In this document: positions 33,557-45,472 of the stretch, piece after piece | Layout of the letters: every line of letters begins with the position of its first letter | How positions within the stretch are numbered: position 1 is the first letter of the stretch | Source of the DNA: Zanthoxylum bungeanum | Taxonomy: Eukaryota > Streptophyta > Magnoliopsida > Sapindales > Rutaceae | Reading direction: 5' to 3' | NCBI GenBank assembly: GCA_019454045.1 | Contig: SKCR01033436.1 | Coordinates: 42,874-106,873 of the forward strand | Length of the DNA stretch: 64,000 bases | The notes under the pieces: model-generated | What the model saw: the letters and a program-made list of their open reading frames with translations, nothing else | Database searches by the model: none | What the model was told of the DNA's origin: nothing | Position numbers and translations under genes: made by a program

Positions 33557-34990
33557 ATGCAAGAGTATTTGTCTGGTCCAATGAAAACATGTCAGGGTGA
33601 ACTAAAGCATCGCCCAGCATGTGATACCGCATACCCAAACATGAATCTTGTAAAGCAAAAGCTTCGAAACATGAGGCTAAAATGGGCTAAGAATATTAGA
33701 GAAAAGGTGAAAAAACAAGTAGAGGTAGGATTCTTGGAAGTTGTAAAGTACCTATAATATTTGGCCAACATCGTACCCGTTCCAAAAAAGGATGGAAGGG
33801 TTAGGATGTGTGTAGACTATAAAGATCTCAACAAGAACTGCCCGAAAGATGACTTCCCTCTACCACACATAGATGTTCTGGTAGACAGCACAACCTTTTC
33901 AGCCATGTATTCATTTACAGATGGATTTTTTGGGCATTATCAGATATTCATGGCAGAAGAATATAAGTATAAACGACTTTTGTCACGGAATGGGGAACCT
34001 ATTGGTATAAAGTAATGTCATTTGGACTGAAGAACGCATGGGCTACTTATCAATAGATGGCCAATACCCTATTTCACGACTTGATGCTTAAGGTGGTCGA
34101 AGTATATGTGGATGACATGATGGTCAAGTCAGAAACTCGAGAAGGATGATTTGCTGCATTAGAAAAATTCCTCCAAAAAATGGATATATAAAATATTAGA
34201 CTCAACCCCAAGAAATGTGTATTCGGGGTTATGTCCGAAAATTCGCTAAGACATATTGTAGGCACCTGAGGGATAGAAGTAGATCTGGGGAAGGTCAAAG
34301 CAATAACGGAGATGCTCGCAACTAAGACGGAGAATGAAGTAAGGGTTTGTTTTTGAGAAAGATACAGTACAACGGTCAGTTCATCGCAAAGCTAACATAA
34401 ATATGTGCCGATCCACCACTTCAAACTACTTAGGAAAGATCGGCCTTGTTGAGTGGAATGAGAAATGCTAATAGGCCTTCGAAAAGATTAGAAAATATTT
34501 TACCAATCCACCAGTCTTGAGACAACCTAGGCCTGGAAAACCCCTCAACCTATATCTAGCCATAAACCCGAAGCATTGGGGGCGATGTCAGTACATGAGG
34601 ATGATGCAAGGGTGGAGCACGTAGTCTAATATCTCATCAAGAAGATGTTACCCTACGAGATGCGCTTCCAAGAAGTAGAAAAGATCTGTTTGGTGGTAGT
34701 ATGGGTCTCCAGAAAACTGTGACAATATTTCCAATCTTACAAGATATAAGTAGTCACCAAAGAGAACTCGTTAAAGTACCTACAATCTGCACCATTCTTG
34801 GTTGGGAAGTTAGGATGATGGTTAGTGTTATTGACTGAGTTCAATATAGAGTACATCACTAAGAAAGTAATTAAAGGGCGCACTATGGCTGAATTCCTAC
34901 CATAAAAACCTATTGAATGAGATAGCAATGAATTTGAGTTTTCAGACGATGAGTTGAAGTTGATAAATATTTAAGGCTAGAAAATATATT
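33557..34990 (+). pseudogene. Y reverse transcriptase
   Basis: From 33,640: VKQKLRNMRLKWAKNIREK, GFLEVVKYL, NIVPVPKKDGRVRMCVDYKD, FPLPHIDVLVD (33,740-33,890), then YSFTDGFFGHYQ. After a frameshift comes VVEVYVDDMMVKS (34,093-34,131), with the catalytic YVDD intact. The fingers and palm are better preserved than the connection domain (34,330-34,990), which is riddled with stops. Confidence 0.88.
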
Positions 34991-35322
34991 TTGACGAAAC
35001 TGTAAATCGCAAGAGAGCAAGTATAAGAATCATATTGATAACACTAGACAATGAAACTTTGCCTATCTCTAAGAGGTTAACCTTTTCAGTCACAAATAAC
35101 ATGGCAGAATATTAGGTATGTACATTCTAGTTAGAAACATTGATAGCATTGGGGGCAGAAAATGTAGTAGTTTTTGGAGATTCATTATTGGTAATTCACT
35201 GGATACAAGAAAATAAGGAACTAAAGGAAGATAAGTTAAGGTTGTGTCTATTCCACCTCAAAAATTTGGGACAAAGTATCCCGGTGTGAACATTCCACCA
35301 CCTTCCTAGGGAAAAAAAACAA
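34991..35322 (+). pseudogene. Y RNase H
   Basis: Frame-shifted pieces: a 'FSVTNNMAEY'-type block near 35,090, a VVVFGDSLLVIHWIQENKEL-like block near 35,170, and KEDKLRLCLFHLKNLGQS near 35,230. Together they fit the archaeal-type RNase H and tether of Ogre/Tat elements. It is not catalytically intact. Confidence 0.7.
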
Positions 35323-36480
35323 ATGCTGGACGCATTGACCACTCTATCTTTAACATGGGAGAATCCGGAAAAACTAACCATGAGGCCCATGTTATTAACT
35401 ACGGCCAACAAGCCCATCTATGAAGTGGGAAGGCTCATGGAGATTGAAGGAGAAGATGGAAAGCCATGGTACTATGACATCCAAAACTTCTTGGATCGTG
35501 GGGAATTTTTGGAAGGTGCTAGTAGAAAGGAAAAGTTAGTCATCCTAAAGCTAGCTTCTCAATTCATTACCCTGAATGGAGATCTATATAAGCGACAGTC
35601 AAATGGAGTATAATTGAAAAGCCTAAAAGAGGAGGAAGCCAAGAAGGTGATGGAAGAAGTCCATGTAAAAGTGTATGGGCCACACACGAGTGGGTTTAAT
35701 TTATCAAGAAAATTTATGAGACAATGATTTTATTGGCTGATCATATAGATAGATTGTACGAAATTGGTAAAACGATGTCATCATTGTCAGACCCATAGAA
35801 ACCTGAACCACCAACCGCCAATGGAGTTATATGGGTTTTTAAAACCTTGGCCATTCTCAGCATTGGGTATCGACATGATCGGGGAAATCAAACCACAAGC
35901 AACCAATAGACAATGATTCATAGAAGTAGTCGTAGACTATTTCTCCAGATGGATAGAGGCTGATTCTTTCCGTAATGTCACAAACAAACATATGGCTAAG
36001 TTAATAGCACGGAATATCATATGTCGATATGAGATGTCGCACCATTTGGTAAAGGAAAATGGGGTGCAATTTCAAAGAGAGACCAAGACTATATTACAGC
36101 AGTATGAGGTTGGGCACTACAAGTCTTCGCCATATAGGCCGCTAACAAAAATTTAAAGAGGATCATTTCCAAGATGACAGAAACTTATAAAGATTGGGAA
36201 GATAAGCTACCATTTGCATTAAAGTGTATAGAACTTTGGTCAGAACCGTAACATGAGCCACACCATATTCTTTAGTGTATGGAATATAAGCGGTACTTCT
36301 AAAAGAGAATAAGGTGCAGTCAATGCGGGTTATGATGGAGGTAGACTTTTCTTAACAAGAATTAGCCAAGAAAAGGTTCAAACAGTTGGCTATATTGGAC
36401 TAAAAGAGAATGAGGATGATGTATCACACCCGATTGTACCAAAAAGGAGTATCTTGGGTCTCTAACAAAAAGGTTGAACC
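35323..36480 (+). pseudogene. Y integrase
   Basis: The open piece (35,323-35,613) covers the segment before the zinc finger (KPWYYDIQNFLDRGEF). The HHCC region reads ..HTSGFNLSRKFMRQ near 35,690 and C-HHCQTHRNLNHQPP near 35,780. The catalytic core follows: PFSALGIDMIGEIKP (first Asp), VVVDYFSRWIEAD and KENGVQFQ near 36,050, where the usual D-N-G has become E-N-G. The C-terminal part to 36,480 includes KVEPNKVKEGEHG. It catalysed cDNA insertion and is now inactive. Confidence 0.85.
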
Positions 36481-36607
36481 CAACAAGGTTAAAGAGGGAG
36501 AACATGGAAACCAAAAACCAAAAGATAGCCACCAGTCCCATCTCAAGTAAGAGATCTAAGAACTAACCTAAACCTTCAGAGGTATTATCGATGCCTGGTT
36601 ACGCTTG

Positions 36608-36622
36608 AGGTATGACCTGAGG
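36608..36622 (+). promoter_or_regulatory. Conserved LTR motif AGGTNNNACCTGAGG (Y 3' LTR)
   Basis: AGGTATGACCTGAGG. Confidence 0.6.
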
Positions 36623-36767
36623 GCCCCAAAACCTTTACTTTCAGGTTTTTAATTTAACGTGTTGATGTCGTATCTCCATTCGGATATTATGTATGTCTAG
36701 CGGGACATACATCTGTCATAAAGATAATCCGGCCATATATCTGGCTATATCCATCTGTATATTTTCC

Positions 36768-36864
36768 AGTGGTATATCAGATGGAAATCAGACATAAATT
36801 CCATAACTGATTTCGAACGGATGATAGCATGATTTGTACTCATGATACAACTCCATGTACCACT
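36768..36864 (+). other. Structured LTR block, copy 5 (Y 3' LTR)
   Basis: Perfect 7-nt outer arms AGTGGTA/TACCACT. Inner arms ATCAG/CTGAT against ATCGG/CCGAT in copies 1 and 2, a compensatory change. Confidence 0.65.
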
Positions 36865-37457
36865 GAGAAATAAATATACATGTTGGTCTTGTAGAAATCA
36901 TTTTTGTTATTGTTATGTTATTTCTAACCCACATGACTTTGCCCATTTTATTGTTCTGTTTCACACATTATATCCGACTAGACATTAATGACATAAAAAT
37001 ATGTGTAATTCATATTTTAGTATTGCTACGTTTAATTCATATTTTATTATTGCTATGTTTAATTCATATTTTATTATTGATTTGATAATTTCTGAAAATT
37101 TTATAATTTTGTAATTTACTCATTTATCTTATCATGATTGCGTTGTGTATGCTATATAAACTGTTTTTGTGTGATACTACATTTTAAGGCATGGTAATAC
37201 TTCTTTTCAAACTAGGATATTATACTGGCATCAGTAAGAGACCATTTCGAACTCAAACAGGTTTAAGACCGGACCTTGTGATGGGTGTAGTGTGACCTTA
37301 AATTATTCCCAATGTCTTATACTGGGTGGAAATTCCTTTATTCTTCCGTTAGTCCCCTAGGGCTAATCCGTACTCTCTACGGGATGCGAGCTCAACAGAG
37401 TCATGCTCACCGATATCATAGGCATAGCGATAAACCTCATTTCACTCATACAAGAAT

Positions 37458-37626
37458 ATCTTATTCTGGACCACCTCTCAGATGTTTGGTCAAACAACAA
37501 GTGCGAGAACCACTATCAGATGTACATGAAGGCCAAGTTGGGAATCACTCCGGAGGCATGACACTACAATTGAATGTTTTTCAGGCTGGGTATTGTTGGC
37601 CGACCTTACAGAATGATGTCAAAGAC
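37458..37626 (+). pseudogene. Tat A integrase zinc-finger region (resumes from 25,740)
   Basis: PPLRCLVKQQVREPLSDVHEGQVGNHSGGM followed by AGYCWPTLQNDV. This is the HHCC-domain start of a Tat integrase. The upstream residues needed to complete it lie before element Y, at 25,700-25,740. It ends near 37,626, where Y' LTR sequence begins; the second Cys pair and the core are missing. Confidence 0.85.
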
Positions 37627-39042
37627 ACTAAATTCGACTGAACATGAGACAGTTGTCAGTAAATATAGAGATTGTCAATCACTAAAATCACGGACCTGAT
37701 TGATTTCCATTCTGATATGAAATTCAAAATATATGTCATGATGTATGTCCAGCCGGGCATGGATCCAACTATACCAAGCTGTCAATAACTATGCACATCT
37801 TCAGTTACTGGAATCACATTAATGACTATATCTGGTCGGACGTACGTCTCAAAATATAAATCCGGCTGGATATTTCTCGAGTTGTAACTGACACAACAGA
37901 TTGGTAATCTCTTGATAATGGGAGAAGATTATGTCATCTCATTCCATTCTCAGCCCTCATATTTTTCTATAAAAGAGGTTTCCTCCTTCACAATGGGTGG
38001 ATACACAATCTGGAGGCTAGTGAGAATTAATCCAAAAGAATCATTAAAAAAACCTAAAACAGTAACCTTAATAGTGAAATCACTCACCTTTCTTTGGAGC
38101 TCATTTCCCCTGGTACAAATTCAACATCTACTTGACGATCAAAGGCGTCTTCAGGGTTAAACCATATAGAAAAAGTATGATCAGAGGAAGCCCTTCTTAG
38201 TATTTCTACATTTTAGAGTTTATGTTAGTGACACATTATCTCCGGCCGGAAGTACATCACGTCTGTCCGGACATGCATACACATCCAGCCTCCTATAACA
38301 TATCAAACCATGTTTACTGCTTTATCTAGTTAATTACTTGATTAGTTATTTTTATATTACGTTCGTTACTTTTAAATTATGCATGTTTAGTTATTTTATT
38401 TTGTTGCTTTAACTATTAATATGCATGTGTTTATTGTATTGGCCAAATTATGATTAATATGCGTGATTGTTTCTGCTTACAATAAGATATGCCAAGTATA
38501 TCTGGCCAGTTATGAAATATATACGGTCAGACATTGATAAAAATAGTTGTAAATTAAGTGCCTAAAAAAATTTATCCAGGCCTGGCTTTTTTGAAGCCAA
38601 GTCGAAAGTATCGTGTTCTTATATGTTTACGTACTGTAATTCTTGCCCAGATTTGTTTCATCACTATTTTATCAATGATGTAATAATTTATTGATATTTA
38701 CTTTACTTATTGTTTTTATAATTCATGGTTGCGCATTGTATGCCTTTAAACTATTTTTGTGTGTTCTTACATTATAAGATATATGGATACCTCATTTGAG
38801 CGTAAATATTATACTGGCATCAGTAAGGGACCAATCTGAACCCTAATGAATTTAAGGTCGAACCTTGCATGGGGTGTATTACGACCTTAAATCATTCCCA
38901 ATATTTCATATTGGATGTTGACTCTATTATTTTCCAGTTAGTCCCCCGTGGGATTATCTGTACTCTCTACGGGTTGCGAACCCAACATTGTAGTGGTCGC
39001 CGATATCATAGGCATAGCGGTAAACCCTGATTCGCTCTTACA
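37627..39042 (+). mobile_element. Y' 5' LTR
   Basis: From 37,630 it aligns with 53,620 onward of the 3' LTR. The tail (38,814-39,042) aligns with Y LTR tails and ends CTCTTACA. TATA box at 37,967. It carries no structured block. Confidence 0.8.
37967..37975 (+). promoter_or_regulatory. TATA box of Y' 5' LTR
   Basis: CTATAAAAG, the same as in Y. The 3' LTR equivalent near 53,985 is degraded to TAATAAAAA. Confidence 0.6.
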
Positions 39043-39044
39043 AA

Positions 39045-39062
39045 TGACGATTCTACTGGGAG
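39045..39062 (+). other. Primer binding site of Y' (degenerate)
   Basis: TGACGATTCTACTGGGAG, 2 nt after the LTR end and positionally equivalent to the Y site. Confidence 0.5.
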
Positions 39063-39825
39063 TAGATAATCAGACATGAAAAAATTCATTATGGTATTTA
39101 TGGCGAGATTGAGGAGAACCATGCCTTCATCTTTTGCATACCCTTTTAACCTCGATTTTGTTGCATATTGAGAAATCGTTTTCACTCAAAACGGTGGATT
39201 GGTATATGTTGATAACCATAAATTATTAGCATATACCCTTGGGCATAAATGAACGTTCACTTGGTCGATCGAACACTTGAGTAGGGAGACTTAATTATGG
39301 AGAACTTTCATGTTCTTAGGTATAAAAAAAGTGTGTTCACTTGGTCGCTTGAATCATTGAGTAGGGAGACCTAGTAGTGGACAACCCTTCGCCAATAAGA
39401 GCTTAAGTCGTACCCTTACGAGCCCATATAAAATCTATAATTGATTATTCTATAGGAGCCTCTCTTATACTTGTGTTTGGGGCCTCAACTATTTAAAATA
39501 GCTTGAAACTTTTGCCATATGATGTAAAACTTGTTGGAACTTTTCAGGTGGTACAAGTTTGCATTTTCATGATGATTGGGTCAAATGCTTTGAAATGAAA
39601 ATGGGCCACATTGTATGCAAACCTCATTGAGCCTAAAAATATTATGTTAGGATCAAGAGTTGCATGCATACATACTGATTGACCTTGGAAAGATATATGC
39701 TTATTGAGCATGCATTGCATTCATACATTCATCATTTTAACCTTTTTTTGGTTGTAGCCATCACAACGGCACAATAGATTAGGGAACATGGAAGACTACT
39801 CAAAAAGCTATTAGCAAGCCCAGAA
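39063..39825 (+). other. Y' leader
   Basis: Non-coding leader homologous to that of Y ('gaaatcgttttcactcaaaa', 'ggacaacccttcgccaa'), with a local duplication of 'cacttggtcg..gagtagggagac' at 39,256 and 39,331. Confidence 0.6.
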
Positions 39826-41010
39826 ATGGCCAGTAGTGATAGTTCCCGTGTAGATCAATTTGAAACAACCGTGAATAAAATGGAAGAAAAACTACAGATG
39901 TTGACTAATGATATTGCTAACTTAACGGTGCCTCGAATGGTGGGGGCCGACACTAGTGAAAACAGGCCTAAAAATAGAACAGATGAAGAAATCCATGTGT
40001 TAGAAGAGGATGACATGGTTGACTATACCGTTGGAAAAACGTCCAAATCACATACCGAAGCCGAGCTCCAAAGATTGAAGGAGGAAATGGAAACAGTTTT
40101 CCAAAAGATGAAGGGCAAACATAAGGATTTGCTATATTATAATGCTATGACCTTTAAGGAATAACTGCCCACCTAGTTTAAAATGCCTGAAATGGAAAAG
40201 TTCAATGGAAATGGAGACCCAAAAATGCCTCTCCGTCAGTATGTGTCTTTGACGGGTTCTACTAGCCTATCCCAACACCAAATGAAAAAATTATTTGGGA
40301 TGTCACTGGAAGGGGCATGGTGGTATGGTACCTATGGTACCATAATATGGAGATGATAGTAAAAGAAGACTAGAGGACGGTAACAGAAGCGGTCGTGAAT
40401 TAATACATCACAGATATGGAGATCGACCTAACACTCCGTGACTTAGAGAACACTAAGCAGAAATCAGTGGAGACCTTCAAAGAATATGTTAACCCCCCTG
40501 GAGAATCCGACTTCTGAAAATGCAGACACGACCCTCAGAGGAAAACCAAATCAGGATGATCATCAAGGACACCAAGCCCTCTATATACAATAAGCTGAGA
40601 ATGATTACCTTTATGATATCCGACTTTCGACAATTGAGAGAGACTGTTATGGGCATTAAAGAGGAAGAGGCTGAGAATAAGAAATTCTACAACCAGAATA
40701 GAAAAATCGACAAAGGACTTGTTGGAATAAGACCCAGCCATGCTAAAATAACTGCGATCAAAAACCAAAGATTTTCAAACCTTGGCAGACTTCCTTCAAA
40801 GGTGTTCGAGAAGTTAAAGAGACTTGACATGTTGAAACCCTTAGAACCAAGAATAATTCCATACCCAATACCCCACTACATGGATCTAAACTAATATTGT
40901 TAATTCGACTAGGACAAGGCCATGATATAGACAATTACACTCGTCTAAAACATGAAATTCAAGATTTAATTGACAGAGGCAAGATATCTGATCCTGATGG
41001 GTACCACTCA
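39826..41010 (+). pseudogene. Y' gag
   Basis: From ATG 39,826 an open piece of 112 codons (MASSDSSRVDQFE..) contains heptad-like EKLQML and AELQRLKEEMETVFQKMK coiled-coil segments. A stop is followed by frames with DPKMPLRQYVSL near 40,217 and FGMSLEGAWWYG near 40,297 (gag core). The 124-codon block 40,520-40,894 parallels Y 31,404-31,613. It ends with a decayed Cys-His stretch and HEIQDLIDRGKISDPDG near 40,950. No pol follows. Confidence 0.8.
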
Positions 41011-42429
41011 TAAGCATGAATTTTGTATCGCACATTTTCTTGTCATGTAATGACTCTTTTTCAAATGTTTGATGATCAAATGAATTCAATTTGGCAAAAT
41101 TTTATGTCTCTCGATAAAAAATAAGCATGTCTAAATTTTGAAAGAAGTTTTAACTTTGGAATCACTAGAAGAATACTATCCAAAATTACGCAAGAAAAAT
41201 TGAGCTTAGAACTGCATTTCCTAATTAGAAAAAATTTATACTAGTATAACTTGTAGAGATAGTCAATACACTTGACATTCATTTGACTCTTTTCCAAAAC
41301 TAAGGATGAGATCACATTGGGTTAAGAGGATGACGCAAGCAAAAAGGAAAAGGTAGAAATAAAAAAGTGCAAGAGAAAAAAGGAAAAAGAAAAGAAAAAA
41401 TGGCGAATCCCATGAAAATCTACTTCTCTGTTTGGATAGTTTAGTAACCAAGAGTATCACGAACCCTACTACTACTTTTGCATCAAATGACAACTCAAAT
41501 ATCAAGTATGCAAAACAACTTGAGTTGGTGAAATTGTTGAGTAATCAAGGGCTCTCATCACAAATGTGAGGCTTTGCGTCAAAAGGTATTTTGACGACTT
41601 AAGGAAGCTAGAGATGAAAATAAACCTTATATAAAATAAATTTTTGAAAAAAAAATCATGTTGATCCTTAACTAAGATGTTATGTTACATTGACCAAAGA
41701 AAAATTGAAAATGAACTAAAGTGTTAGTACTAATCTTCATTTAGTGCCAGCATAAACCAATCCAAAATACATGCAATTCTTGGTAAAGGATTCACACACA
41801 TATGAAAAAGCATTTGAAATGTGAAACCTTTGTTGAAATTAAATTTCAAATTTAGGCAATGCTCATACTTTGAAAGAGATGGAATTTCAAGGAAATATTT
41901 TTTTTTAGAACATGCGAAGAGTCATTGTATGGTCAAGGAAATTTGGGAAACGAAATCCATGATCTGAGAACCCTGAAGGATAGCCCAAACTGAAGACTGA
42001 CGGTACCTCCACAGAAGAAGTGTTACGAGTCTTGCACTCCTACAAGCCTAAAAGTGAGCACGCATCTAAGGATGATTTGCATATATGTATACATGCAACT
42101 AACATTTCTTTCGCATGATAATTCGAACAAAGAAAGCCCCCAAGAGTTGGAGCAAGATACCGACAGCCCAGTTACAGTGAATAGTTGAAGCCTCAAGGCA
42201 CATAGCACCCGACAGTCAGAATGATGAAATTTTGGGGGTGAGGCCCTCTTACGAATAGAATACTGGGGGCGAAGCTCGCCTCAAAATAATAGGGACAGAG
42301 ACCGCCCGGACGTGGTAGTTGTAGGATGCACAACTGAGTTTTGAAATGACTATAGCAGAAAAAAAGAGGTCAGATGATGGAATACTTCGAGAATGAAGTG
42401 AAACCTTGGGAATGATGACGAGCATTAGA
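41011..42429 (+). other. Y' 3' region, proximal part
   Basis: AT-rich, non-coding. It includes an A/G-rich stretch (41,338-41,400) and no recognisable pol. Gypsy Ogre/Tat elements often have a long non-coding 3' region. Confidence 0.5.
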
Positions 42430-42850
42430 TTGCTTTGAGAAAGAAGATGAAGCCTCAAAGATTTGGGGGATAAAGCCTCACGATGAAGATTTGGGAATGA
42501 AGCCTTTAGGGATGAAGCCTCACGATGAAGATTTAGGAATGAAGTCTTTAGGGATGAAGCCTCACGATGAAGATTTGGAAATGAAGCCTTGAGGGATGAA
42601 ACCTCATGATAAAGACTTGGGAATGAAGCTTTGAGGGGTGAAGCCTCGTAATGAAGATTGGGGAATAAAGCCTTGAGGGATGAAGCTTTACAATAAAGAT
42701 TTGGGAATGAAGCCCTGAGGGATGAAGCATCAAGATGAAGATTTGGGAATGAAGCCTTGGAATGAAGCATCGAGAATGGAGGATGAAGCCTCGTAATGAA
42801 GCCTTGAAAATGAGGGATGAAGCCTCCTAATGAAGTAAAATCTCGAGAAT
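42430..42850 (+). repeat. 42-bp minisatellite in Y' 3' region
   Basis: Eight to nine units of about 42 bp built on 'gatgaagcctcacgatgaagatttgggaatgaagccttta', regular at 42,480-42,770 and decaying at both ends. As 42 is divisible by three, a spurious minus-strand frame reads 14-residue ASFPNLHREASSLK repeats. Confidence 0.9.
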
Positions 42851-42907
42851 TGGGAAATAACAACGAACAACTCCAAATATGAAGTAAGACCTCGGGAATG
42901 ACATTGG

Positions 42908-44738
42908 TGTTAGTGTCTCTAAGAATTTCCCAAGGATCCAAACATGATTCTAGTGTGAATAAACAAGATAAGTTTGCCGAAAGAACTTACATTGATTGGA
43001 TGAGAAAATTCAAAACTTTCTTTGTTGTAGAAGCTCCAAGCTTTGTTGTTGAGTTCCAAACTCTTGGGTGAGTTTCCCCATCACCTTAAAATGACTCATT
43101 TAAGTGCTAGCTAGAACAAGTTTTGAAAGAAAATTTTCTCCTCCAAGAAGAGCCATTTTCGGCCAAGAGAGAAAAAAATGAGGGAGAGAGTGAATAGTAA
43201 GTCAAACTTGCTTTTTGTGTTGTTTTATAATGCCACATTTAATAAGCCCAACAACTTTAATCAAGTGTCAAACCATTGATGTAAGTAAAATGGGTCTCAC
43301 CACTTTAAATTCCAAATATAGTTGGCTTACACAACACACTTTGGGCTCGGGTTTGTTTAATCCGATTAAACGAATTTTTCTGTCGCTAAATAATTAAATC
43401 AAATTTAATTAAATAATAATGTCTCGCAAAATTATTATGAAAGTCACTTACGAATTAATTCCAAATTAATTCGTTCGCTTGAATTAAAATCCAATTTCAA
43501 TTCCGTATTGAAATCCAATTTCAATTAATATATCTGATATATTATTTTAGCCCAATTTAACTATTAAATTTACTTTGCCGATTAATTCCAAATTAATCGC
43601 GTTCTCTCTTCTAGACGAATTTAATCCCAGATAAATTCTTGCCGTAATTAATCCCAGATTAATTCTCTCTCTCATAATTAATCCCAGATTAATTCTATTC
43701 GAGTCAAGTGTCATTGGTGAATCTTTGGGAAGCGACCCAAGAGATCCATGGATATGTTGGCAGTAAATACGGTTTTCGGACTATCTGAACACGTGAGTAC
43801 CCGGTACCACGTTCTCACCGATTTACAAGACATGGTTCGCTTCTAGCAAAACACCGAGCCTACCCAATTCTCCAGAAATATTCAATGAGGAATATATAAT
43901 ATGTATCAGGCGTTGTATACAATGTATTACGTAATACGATCCAGTGTCGGATGTCACATGTTAGGCCTAGGGCTGGAATTGTGTCTGCCCCGTACGAAGC
44001 ATATATCGGATCATCAGCAACTAGTCTTTGTAATCGGATAATCATGACCTAGTCATATTATCCCGATAGCTGCAACATTTAAGAGTACCAGTTCTGTATC
44101 CTGCGTGATCATCATCTCCATATGACTGAAGTGATACTTTCATCTTGACATCACACCCAATACACTATGATTCCCAGTAAACCCAAAAGAGGAGTACACA
44201 GAACCTGTTAAAGCTCCGGACGACCAAAATCAAAGTATACTGATTGTCGCAAGTATTAGCGAAGCAAGTCTCAAGTTAAGACCACATACACCTACCCTGA
44301 TTCGGATTCCCATAGACACATAGTCATACTACCAATGGGATTCCGAGTGGTCTATCCAGAGCGAAGCTGTTCCCGATCCAACGGCTAACAGAACCTCCTA
44401 TCACACTTACATAAGTATCCAATACTTAAATATATGAGAACTATACTAATAAGCTTCCATAACGTGCACAAGTGTAATACTAGTCTATTCCGCATTATCG
44501 ATGTCCAGTCTCGATAATACTACGACTATGGATATTTAATGATTAAACCTTTCGTGGATTAATATTGTCTCATATCTTATTAATCCGGAACTAATCATAA
44601 TGACTTTTATCATTTATATATCCAAGTAACCCAATTACAAAATGATAAAAGAGCAATTTCCTTTGTCACATAGTTAATTTGTACAAAAATACCATGTCTT
44701 TTACAAATAGTGATGCTATGGGTCATAATTATCCAACA
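42908..44738 (-). mobile_element. Copia II 3' LTR (C1)
   Basis: 1,831 bp, TGTTAGTGTCTC...ATCCAACA on the plus strand. TATA box TTATAAAACA (minus) at 43,221-43,230. Confidence 0.92.
43221..43230 (-). promoter_or_regulatory. TATA box of Copia II LTR C1
   Basis: TTATAAAACA on the minus strand, also in C2 at 51,232-51,241. Confidence 0.55.
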
Positions 44739-44751
44739 ATCTCCCACTTGG
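44739..44751 (-). other. Polypurine tract of Copia II
   Basis: Minus strand CCAAGTGGGAGAT directly before the LTR start TGTTGG. Confidence 0.85.
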
Positions 44752-44799
44752 CCTATAGCCAATCACTCAAGTGTCCAACACCTGAACTCTGTACGGGTC

Positions 44800-45390
44800 G
44801 CTCAAACTTTTGCTGAGATATAGTTTTCGTCAGCGGATATGCAAGGTTATCATCTGAAACGATCTTTACGATCTTTACATCACCACGATGTATGATCTTA
44901 CGAATCAGATGAAACAATCGAAGTACATACTTGGATCATTGATGAGACCATAATTCCTTAGCCTGTGTTGTAGCCTAGCTCAGCTGCTAATAGAACTACT
45001 CCTAATCCAATTAGGAATTTTATAGATCCAAAATGCTTCTTTTGCTGCCTCAGCCGCAGCAATGTATTCCGCTTTTTTTGTTTAATCGGCAACAGTATCT
45101 TGCTTGGAAGATTTCCAGCTCACTGTTACGTTGTTCAAACAAAATTTGTACCCTTATTGTGATTTATAGTCGTCTTTATCGGTTTGGAAACTTGCATCGG
45201 TGATCCCAGTCACCTCAAGTTCTCCATCTCCATAAATTAAGAAGGCATCCTTAGTTCCTCTAAGATACTTAAGGATGTTCTTAACATCAATCCAGTGACC
45301 ATCACCTGGATCGGCCTGATTGTGACTACACATGTTCAAAGCATACGAGACATCAGGTCGCGTACATATCATGGCAAGCATGATCAATCT
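44800..45390 (-). pseudogene. Copia II RNase H
   Basis: The open piece (45,387-45,154) has MIMLAMICTRPDVSYALNMC, the conserved start of the Copia RNase H region, and LKYLRGTKDAFLIYGDGEL, followed by ITDASFQTDKDD with the first catalytic Asp region. The remainder to 44,800 aligns as frame-shifted pieces. It removed RNA during cDNA synthesis. Confidence 0.88.
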
Positions 45391-45472
45391 GAATACTTAA
45401 GCGAACGGGATCAGATTCATTGAATCTCTCTCATCTTGAGTTTTAGGACACATCTCCTTAGATAGAGAGACG

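Larger units (their letters stand above)
25741..37452 (+). mobile_element. Element Y: Ogre/Tat-like Gypsy retrotransposon
   Basis: Starts TGTAGACATTG at 25,741 and ends ..CATACA at 37,452, flanked by AGAAG and AGAAT (4 of 5). Removing it rejoins the Tat A integrase codons ..DLYR + SYSGPPLRCLV. Order: 5' LTR, primer site, gag, protease, RT, RNase H, integrase, 5'-truncated 3' LTR. The protease style and tandem RNase H/integrase layout point to the Ogre/Tat lineage. Confidence 0.88.
36560..37452 (+). mobile_element. Y 3' LTR, 5'-truncated
   Basis: Homologous to 26,215-27,177 plus 29,680-29,709. The first 470 bp of the LTR and the polypurine tract are missing, so a deletion joins integrase to R-U5. 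It lacks the X insertion. It contains the AGGT motif at 36,608 and structured block copy 5. Confidence 0.8.

Noticed and set aside
42249..42941. 230-codon minus-strand frame with 14-residue repeats
   Set aside because: The frame is produced by the 42-bp minisatellite and overlaps the Copia II LTR border. No start context or homology.
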